The position numbers and the translations under genes were made by a program. The notes under the pieces were generated by a model that had not been told where the DNA came from, did no database searches, and was given only the letters and a program-made list of their open reading frames with translations. This document shows, piece by piece, positions 30,615 to 35,188 of a stretch of DNA of 35,188 nucleotides (positions within the stretch are counted from its first letter, which is position 1; each line of letters starts with the position of its first letter). This stretch comes from Oscillospiraceae bacterium (GTDB taxonomy: Bacteria; Bacillota; Clostridia; Oscillospirales; Acutalibacteraceae), in NCBI GenBank assembly GCA_015065795.1, contig SVPO01000010.1:1-35188 (forward strand). Reading direction: 5' to 3'.

Positions 30615-31254
30615 TTCGGGTCGCTCCGACCTGAAAGCAAAACCCGATGAATTTGTGGATCTTTTAGTCCACAAGCACTGCGACGTTTTGCGGTTCACGC
30701 CATGCGTGAATTCGGGTCGCTCCGACCCGAAAGCAAAACTCGATGAATTTGTGGACCTTTTAGTCGGCAAGCTCTGCGACGTTTTGCGGTTCACGCCATG
30801 CGTGAATTCGGGTCGCTCCGACCTGAAAGCAAAACCCGGTGAATTTGTGGATCTTTTAGTCCACAAGCACTGCGACGTTTTGCGGTTCACGCCATGCGTG
30901 AATTCGGGCCGCTCCGACCTGAAAGCAAAGCCCGGTGAATTTGTGGATCTTTTAGTCGGCAAGCTCTGCGACGTTTTGTGGTTCACGCCATGCGTGAATT
31001 CGGGTCGCTCCGACCTGAAAGCAAAGCCCGGTGAATTTGTGGATCTTTTAGTCGGCAAGCTCTGCGACGTTTTGTGGTTCACGCCATGCGTGAATTCGGG
31101 TCGCTCCGACCTGAAAGCAAAACCCGGTGAATTTGTGGATCTTTTAGTCCACAAACTCTGCGACGTTTTGCGGTTCACGCCATGCGTGAATTCGGGTCGC
31201 TCCGACCCGAAAGCAAAACTCGATGAATTTGTGGACCTTTTAGTCCACAAATTC
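30615..31254. repeat. Seven-unit tandem array of a 96-bp structured repeat, between pyrF and pyrE
   Basis: Units start at 30615, 30711, 30807, 30903, 30999, 31095 and 31191; the last is cut after about 61 bases where the pyrF coding sequence takes over. Each unit has three inverted repeats: TTCGGGTCG-CTC-CGACCCGAA (right arm often CGACCTGAA, a wobble), TTTGTGGAC-CTTTTA-GTCCACAAA-like arms flanked by GCAAAAC/GTTTTGC, and TTCACGC-CAT-GCGTGAA. Units differ at a few sites, several of which keep pairing; two or three copies have GTCGGCAAG where others have GTCCACAAG. Because 96 is divisible by three, 32-residue repeats appear in several frames on both strands; none has a credible start, so they are not genes. 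No unique spacers exist, so it is not a CRISPR array. Confidence 0.95.
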
Positions 31255-31938
31255 TTTGATGCAGCGCTCGTAGGCAGCCACGGGATCCTCTGCCTGAGTG
31301 ATGGGACGACCGACGACGATGTAGTCGGAGCCCAGCTCCTTGGCGCGGGCAGGGGTGGCGATGCGCTTCTGGTCGCCCACGTCGCCGTCGGCAAAGCGCA
31401 CGCCGGGAGTGACGGTGAAGAAGCCTTCGCCGCAGCCTTCCTTGACGGTGCCTGCCTCAAGGGGAGAGCAGACCACGCCGTCCAGACCGGCGTCACGGGC
31501 ATTGCGTGCGTAGCCCAGAACGACGTCCTTCATGGGCTTCTCGATGTACAGCTCCTCCCTGAGAGCGGTATCGTCGGTGGAGGTCAGCTGAGTGACGGCG
31601 ATGAGCAGAGGACGGGTGCCGTCGGGACGGGTCAGTCCCTTGAGAGCGGCTTCCATCATGGCGCGTGCGCCGGCAGCGTGGAGGTTGCACATATCAACAT
31701 CCAGAGCGGACAGGGATGCCATTGCCTTCATGACGGTGTTGGGGATGTCATGCAGCTTGAGGTCGAGGAAGATCTTGTGGCCTCTTGCCTTGATCTCGCG
31801 GACGATGTCCGGACCCTCGGCGTAGAACAGCTCCATGCCGATCTTGACAAAGGGCTTGCGTCCGGTGAACCTGTCAAGGAAGCTCAGGCACGCCTCCTTG
31901 GATGCAAAATCGCAGGCGATGATTACGTCTCTACCCAT
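31240..31938 (-). CDS. pyrF: Orotidine 5'-phosphate decarboxylase
   Basis: 232 residues. The catalytic array Asp59-x-Lys61-x-x-Asp64 lies in FLDLKLHDIPNT. Further landmarks: DVIIACDFASKE at the start, FVKIGMELFYAEG, HAAGARAMMEAAL, VTPGVRFADGD and VVGRPITQAEDPVAAYERCIKEF. It removes CO2 from OMP to give UMP. The ATG overlaps the pyrD stop (TAATG), and its GGAGGA ribosome site lies inside the last pyrD codons. Its last four codons (Glu-Phe-Val-Asp) and stop are part of a 12-bp hairpin that is also the last unit of the 96-bp array, so the array has probably replaced or grown from the original 3' end. Length is normal. Confidence 0.96.
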   Translation of the reverse strand: MGRDVIIACDFASKEACLSFLDRFTGRKPFVKIGMELFYAEGPDIVREIKARGHKIFLDLKLHDIPNTVMKAMASLSALDVDMCNLHAAGARAMMEAALKGLTRPDGTRPLLIAVTQLTSTDDTALREELYIEKPMKDVVLGYARNARDAGLDGVVCSPLEAGTVKEGCGEGFFTVTPGVRFADGDVGDQKRIATPARAKELGSDYIVVGRPITQAEDPVAAYERCIKEFVD

Positions 31939-32852
31939 TAGTGTGCTCCTCCTATGATTTCGTTTATATCGCTCACGCCCAGCTTTTCCAGCTCGACGGG
32001 CAGGTCGTTGATGATGTCGCGGCAGGCGAAGGGGTTGTTGAGATTGGCGGCACCCACCTGTACTGCGGTGGCACCTGCCAGCATGATCTCGATGGCGTCA
32101 CGGGCGGTGGTCACGCCGCCCATGCCGATGATGGGCAGGTTGACTGCCTCGTAGACCTCGTAGACCATTCTCACCGCCACGGGGAAGATTCCGGGACCGG
32201 AATAGCCGCCCTTTTTGTTGGCGAGGATGGGCTTGCGGCTGCGCAGGTCGATGCGCATACCCAGCAGGGTGTTTATAAGGCTGATGCCATCGGCACCTGC
32301 GTTCTCGCATGCCTTGGCTATCTCAGCGATGTTGGTGACGTTGGGGCTGAGCTTGATGTACACCGGCTTGGTGGTGACTTCCTTGACAGCTGCGGTGACC
32401 TCCGCGGCTGCGGAGGGGTCGGTGCCGAAGCTCATGCCGCCGCCGTGGACGTTGGGGCAGCTGATGTTGACCTCAAGGATGCCCACCTGCTCTGCCTTGT
32501 CCAGCTTTGCGCAGGCTTCGCGGTATTCCTCGACGGAAAAGCCGCTTATGTTGGCAACGAGGGGCTTGGAGAAATGCTCCGCAAGCCACGGCAGCTCCTC
32601 GGCGATGACAGCGTCCACGCCGGGATTCTGCAGACCCACGGAATTGAGCATTCCGGCAGGGCACTCGGCGATTCGGGGCGTCTGGTTGCCGAAACGGGGC
32701 TGGGCGGTGGTTCCCTTGAAGGAGATGGAACCGAGGATATTCAGGTCGTAAAGCCCGGCGAATTCTCTGCCGAAGCCGAAGGTGCCGCTGGCAGGAATGA
32801 TGGGGTTATCCAGCTGCACTCCGCTGAGTGTGACTTTGGTGTTTACTGCCAT
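31938..32852 (-). CDS. pyrD: Dihydroorotate dehydrogenase, class 1B catalytic subunit
   Basis: 304 residues from the ATG at 32852 (GGGAGGAG about 6 bases upstream); longer starts would run into pyrK. FMN-binding and active-site features: [13 protein letters not shown] at about 16-28, [20 protein letters not shown], the catalytic Cys132 in [27 protein letters not shown], and [25 protein letters not shown]. Cys (not Ser) at the active site and the adjacent pyrK show class 1B, which uses NAD via PyrK. It overlaps pyrK by 10 bases and pyrF by one, so expression is tightly coupled. Confidence 0.97.
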   Translation of the reverse strand: MAVNTKVTLSGVQLDNPIIPASGTFGFGREFAGLYDLNILGSISFKGTTAQPRFGNQTPRIAECPAGMLNSVGLQNPGVDAVIAEELPWLAEHFSKPLVANISGFSVEEYREACAKLDKAEQVGILEVNISCPNVHGGGMSFGTDPSAAAEVTAAVKEVTTKPVYIKLSPNVTNIAEIAKACENAGADGISLINTLLGMRIDLRSRKPILANKKGGYSGPGIFPVAVRMVYEVYEAVNLPIIGMGGVTTARDAIEIMLAGATAVQVGAANLNNPFACRDIINDLPVELEKLGVSDINEIIGGAH

Positions 32853-33577
32853 ATTATCTCCTCCCTGTCCATGACGGGGCCGTCCTTGCAGATGCGCTTG
32901 GCTCCGTTTTTGGTCATGCGGCTGCAGCCCATGCAGGCTCCGAAGCCGCACGCCATGCGCTCCTCAAAGCTGAGCTGAGCCGGTTTGTCGGTGGCCTCGC
33001 ACAGTGCCCTGAGCATGGGGATGGGACCGCAGGCAAAGATGCCGTCGAAGTCGATGTCGGGCATGGCGGTAGTGACAAAGCCCTTGATGCCGGCGGTGCC
33101 GTCGGCGGTGGTTACGGTCACCGGCACGCCCAGTGCGGCGAACTCATCGGCGAGGAATACATCCTCCGCCGAGGCAAAGCCCAGCAGCACATGGGGCTGC
33201 TTTCCGGCGGCGATGAGCTCCTTTGCCAGCTTGTAGAGGGGCGGTGCGCCCACTCCGCCGCCCACCAGCAGGGGCTTCTTCCAGGGAACGGAAACGTCAA
33301 AGCCGTTGCCGAGGCAGGAGAGCAGGTCAAGCTCAGTGCCCACCGGCAGGGAGGTCATGTATTCGGTGCCCTGTCCCACTGCCTTGTAGATGAGGGTGAG
33401 ACGCTCGGGGGTGTAGTCGCACACCGAGATGGGGCGGCGCAGGTAAAAGTCAGGCAGGGCGATGTTGACGAACTGACCGGGACGCTCGATTCCCGCGTCG
33501 CCGTCAACCAGCTCCATGCGCCAGATATCACGGGCGATACGCTCGTTTTTGTCTACGGTGAGTAATATCTGCTTCAT
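32843..33577 (-). CDS. pyrK: Dihydroorotate dehydrogenase electron-transfer subunit
   Basis: 244 residues; ATG preceded by GGAGAAG at 5 bases. Ferredoxin-reductase-like fold: an FAD segment [27 protein letters not shown] (NAD-binding), [10 protein letters not shown], and a [2Fe-2S] site with Cys210, Cys215, Cys218 and Cys230 ([11 protein letters not shown] ... ICKDGPV). It passes electrons from PyrD's FMN to NAD+. It is preceded by about 266 bases that hold an array of hairpins, then carB, so it is the first gene after that break; whether it has its own promoter is unclear. Confidence 0.96.
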   Translation of the reverse strand: MKQILLTVDKNERIARDIWRMELVDGDAGIERPGQFVNIALPDFYLRRPISVCDYTPERLTLIYKAVGQGTEYMTSLPVGTELDLLSCLGNGFDVSVPWKKPLLVGGGVGAPPLYKLAKELIAAGKQPHVLLGFASAEDVFLADEFAALGVPVTVTTADGTAGIKGFVTTAMPDIDFDGIFACGPIPMLRALCEATDKPAQLSFEERMACGFGACMGCSRMTKNGAKRICKDGPVMDREEIIWQ

Positions 33578-33843
33578 TTATACTTCTCCGTATTGGTTAT
33601 TTGGTTAAGCTAAGGTTAATTATCGTCCTGTCGGACGATACAGGGAACCCCCGCCGAGGGTTCCCTACGCTCAAACAGTCCACCGGACTGTTTGAGCTAC
33701 CTTCCTGCGGCCGTCGCGCGATCGCGACGGATTATTGTCGATAGGAGTTTCGAACTCTGCGGAGTTCGACCAAAGGCTTTGCCTTTGGAAACTACAACCC
33801 TTTGAAAAGGGTTGACCCAAACTTTTGTATTTACGCTATCTGA
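33578..33843. repeat. Run of seven consecutive hairpins between carB and pyrK
   Basis: No gene. From 33621 to 33814, perfect inverted repeats follow one another with little between: TATCGTCC/GGACGATA (33621-33640), GGGAACCC/GGGTTCCC (33643-33665), a 13-bp stem GCTCAAACAGTCC/GGACTGTTTGAGC (33669-33697), CCGTCGCG/CGCGACGG (33711-33730), TCGAACTC/GAGTTCGA (33750-33769), CCAAAGGC/GCCTTTGG (33770-33788) and CAACCCTTT/AAAGGGTTG (33795-33814). All have loops of 2 to 7 bases. No T-run follows any of them, so they are not ordinary terminators. It is probably a dispersed intergenic element or a mosaic of several. Confidence 0.88.
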
Positions 33844-35188
33844 TCAATCCTGATCGATGGTAGAGATGCACAGGGTGGTTTCCTCGAGGACGTCCAGCAG
33901 GACGCGGACGGTATCGAGGGCGGTGAACATGGTCACGTTGTTCTCCACCGCGCAGCAGCGGATCTCGTAGCCGTCGGAGTAATGTCCGGCGGAACCGGGC
34001 TCACGGGTGTTGATGATATAGGTGACGTGACCCTGACGGATGGATTCCAGCATCTCGTCGCTGCCGTCGGAAATCTTTCTGCGCACTCTGGTGCGGATGC
34101 CGTGCTCCTTGAGAAACTTGGCGGTGCCGGCGGTGGCTTCGATGTTGAAGCCAAGGTTGTAGAAGCGGCGGATGAGGGGCAGAGCCTCAGGCTTGTCGCG
34201 GTCGGCAACGGTGACCAGCAGGGTGCCGTAGTTGACGAGGTTGGTGCCGGAAGCCTGCAGAGCCTTATACAGGGCGCGGGTCATGCTGCGGTCGTAGCCG
34301 ATGACCTCGCCGGTGGACTTCATCTCAGGAGAGAGATAGGCGTCGATGCCGCGCAGCTTGGAGAAGGAGAAGGCAGGAGCCTTGACGTACCAGCGCTTGC
34401 GCTCCTCGGGATAGATGCCGAACAGACCCTGTTCCTTGAGGGACTTGCCCAGAATCGCCATGGTGCCGATGTCGGCAAGGGAGTAGCCGGTGGACTTGGA
34501 GATGAAGGGTACGGTTCTGGAGGAACGGGGGTTGACCTCGATGACATAGACGTCGTCGTTCTTATCCACGATGAACTGGATGTTGAACAGGCCGAGGATG
34601 CCGATGCCAAGACCCAGCTTCTTGGTGTACTCAAGGATCTTTCCGCGTGCGCGGTCGGAGGCGCTGAAGGTGGGATAGACGCTGATGGAGTCACCGGAGT
34701 GGATACCGGTGCGCTCGACGTGCTCCATGATGCCGGGGACGAATACGTCCACGCCGTCGCATACCGCGTCGACCTCCAGCTCCTTGCCTTCGATATACTT
34801 ATCCACCAGAACGGGCTTGTCCTCGTCCACCTCAACAGCCTCGCGCAGGTAGGTGCGCAGGGCTTCCTCGTTGGCGACGATCTGCATGGCGCGTCCGCCC
34901 AGAACGTAGCTGGGACGAACCAGCACGGGATAACCGATCTCGGAGGCTGCCTTGACGCCGTCCTCGATGTTGGTGACGGCAGTGCCCTTGGGCTGGGGGA
35001 TGTTCAGCTCGCGCATGATGCGCTCGAAGGATTCGCGGTTCTCGGCGCGCTCGATAGCTTCCACGCCGGTGCCGATGAGCCTGACGCCGCGGCGGTCGAG
35101 GTCGTCGGCGAGGTTGATGGCGGTCTGTCCGCCCAGAGATGCGATGACGCCCTCGGGCTTCTCAAGCTCCACGATGTTCATTACGTCC
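33844..35188 (-). CDS. carB: Carbamoyl-phosphate synthase large subunit, C-terminal half (5' end outside window)
   Basis: The frame is open to the window edge (about 448 residues seen); the Met at 35181 is internal because family sequence (VDVMNIVELEKPEGVIASLGGQTAINLA) continues through it. The second ATP-grasp synthetase domain is visible: YPVLVRPSYVLGGRAMQIV, DKYIEGKELEVDAVCDG, GIMEHVERTGIHSGDS and VIEVNPRSSRTVPFISKSTG. The C-terminal MGS-like allosteric domain (LLVTVADRDKPEALPLIRRFYNLGFNIEATAGTAKFL...) follows. It makes carbamoyl phosphate with CarA, feeding PyrB. It is the first of the pyr genes read here; carA and the promoter should lie beyond the right edge. Confidence 0.97.
   Translation of the reverse strand, partial: DVMNIVELEKPEGVIASLGGQTAINLADDLDRRGVRLIGTGVEAIERAENRESFERIMRELNIPQPKGTAVTNIEDGVKAASEIGYPVLVRPSYVLGGRAMQIVANEEALRTYLREAVEVDEDKPVLVDKYIEGKELEVDAVCDGVDVFVPGIMEHVERTGIHSGDSISVYPTFSASDRARGKILEYTKKLGLGIGILGLFNIQFIVDKNDDVYVIEVNPRSSRTVPFISKSTGYSLADIGTMAILGKSLKEQGLFGIYPEERKRWYVKAPAFSFSKLRGIDAYLSPEMKSTGEVIGYDRSMTRALYKALQASGTNLVNYGTLLVTVADRDKPEALPLIRRFYNLGFNIEATAGTAKFLKEHGIRTRVRRKISDGSDEMLESIRQGHVTYIINTREPGSAGHYSDGYEIRCCAVENNVTMFTALDTVRVLLDVLEETTLCISTIDQD

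Noticed and set aside
30615..31254. CRISPR array
   Set aside because: Units are contiguous with no unique spacers, the period is 96 bp and no cas genes are near.
30558..31502. A minus-strand frame encoding 32-residue repeats across the array
   Set aside because: The frame is an out-of-frame reading of pyrF joined to the repeat DNA. The TAA of pyrF itself recurs in each unit in the true frame; there is no start signal.
30016..31941. A 641-codon plus-strand open frame through pyrE, the repeats and pyrF
   Set aside because: It is antisense to three well-supported genes and stays open because of high GC and the 96-bp repeats, which are a multiple of three. No ribosome site or family match.
35179..35181. 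ATG at 35181 as the start of carB
   Set aside because: The CarB family sequence continues upstream through this Met to the window edge, and the length seen is only about 40 percent of the family.

Overview
The window looks like a chromosomal segment of a gut-type, GC-rich member of the Clostridia, most likely Oscillospirales/Ruminococcaceae-like. This is inferred from content, not from a database match. The reasons are: Firmicutes-specific small families (DUF951, DUF1836, DegV, an XRE regulator fused to a superoxide-reductase-like domain), a class 1B PyrD/PyrK pair, an alpha2-type glycyl-tRNA synthetase, strong AGGAGG-type ribosome binding sites, near-consensus sigma-A promoters, and multi-hairpin intergenic repeats.

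Layout. 1-1397 (+): the 3' end of a nitroreductase-like gene, a lipoprotein and a small membrane protein. 1506-7270 (-): an acyl-CoA ligase/AMP-binding enzyme, then a response regulator - histidine kinase - HtrA protease envelope-stress locus. 7274-7896: a non-coding stretch with a six-copy 21-bp tandem repeat. 7897-9068 (+): a two-gene lysis cassette (M15 endolysin and holin) with no other phage genes. 9137-13932 (-): a membrane-anchored M14 peptidase with four Ig-like repeats, a MarR regulator with a polyhistidine tail and a very clear autoregulated promoter, a HAD phosphatase and a second M14 peptidase. 14021-24453 (+): Nudix hydrolase, S1-domain protein, a cadherin-like surface protein with a Tyr/Asp/Arg-rich cytoplasmic tail, DUF951, RF1, then nitroreductase - 2H phosphoesterase - solute-binding lipoprotein - S41 peptidase, and glycyl-tRNA synthetase. 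24514-28113: a membrane protein, XRE-superoxide reductase fusion, DUF1836, DegV and an unknown exported protein. 28222-35188 (-): a pyrimidine biosynthesis operon read carB-pyrK-pyrD-pyrF-pyrE-pyrB-pyrI.

How genes work together. The pyr genes encode most of the UMP pathway: CarB makes carbamoyl phosphate, PyrB/PyrI make carbamoyl aspartate, PyrD/PyrK oxidise dihydroorotate, and PyrE and PyrF finish UMP. pyrC and carA are not in the window. The operon is interrupted twice by structured non-coding DNA: seven consecutive perfect hairpins between carB and pyrK, and a seven-unit 96-bp tandem array between pyrF and pyrE. The pyrF stop codon lies in the loop of a 12-bp hairpin that belongs to the last repeat unit. 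These arrays are the least explained structures in the window. The response regulator, kinase and HtrA protease form a plausible secretion/envelope-stress circuit. Several genes (endolysin, two M14 peptidases) act, or may act, on peptidoglycan.

No rRNA, tRNA, CRISPR, insertion sequence or riboswitch was recognised. Promoters and terminators were read by eye from consensus elements and inverted repeats.
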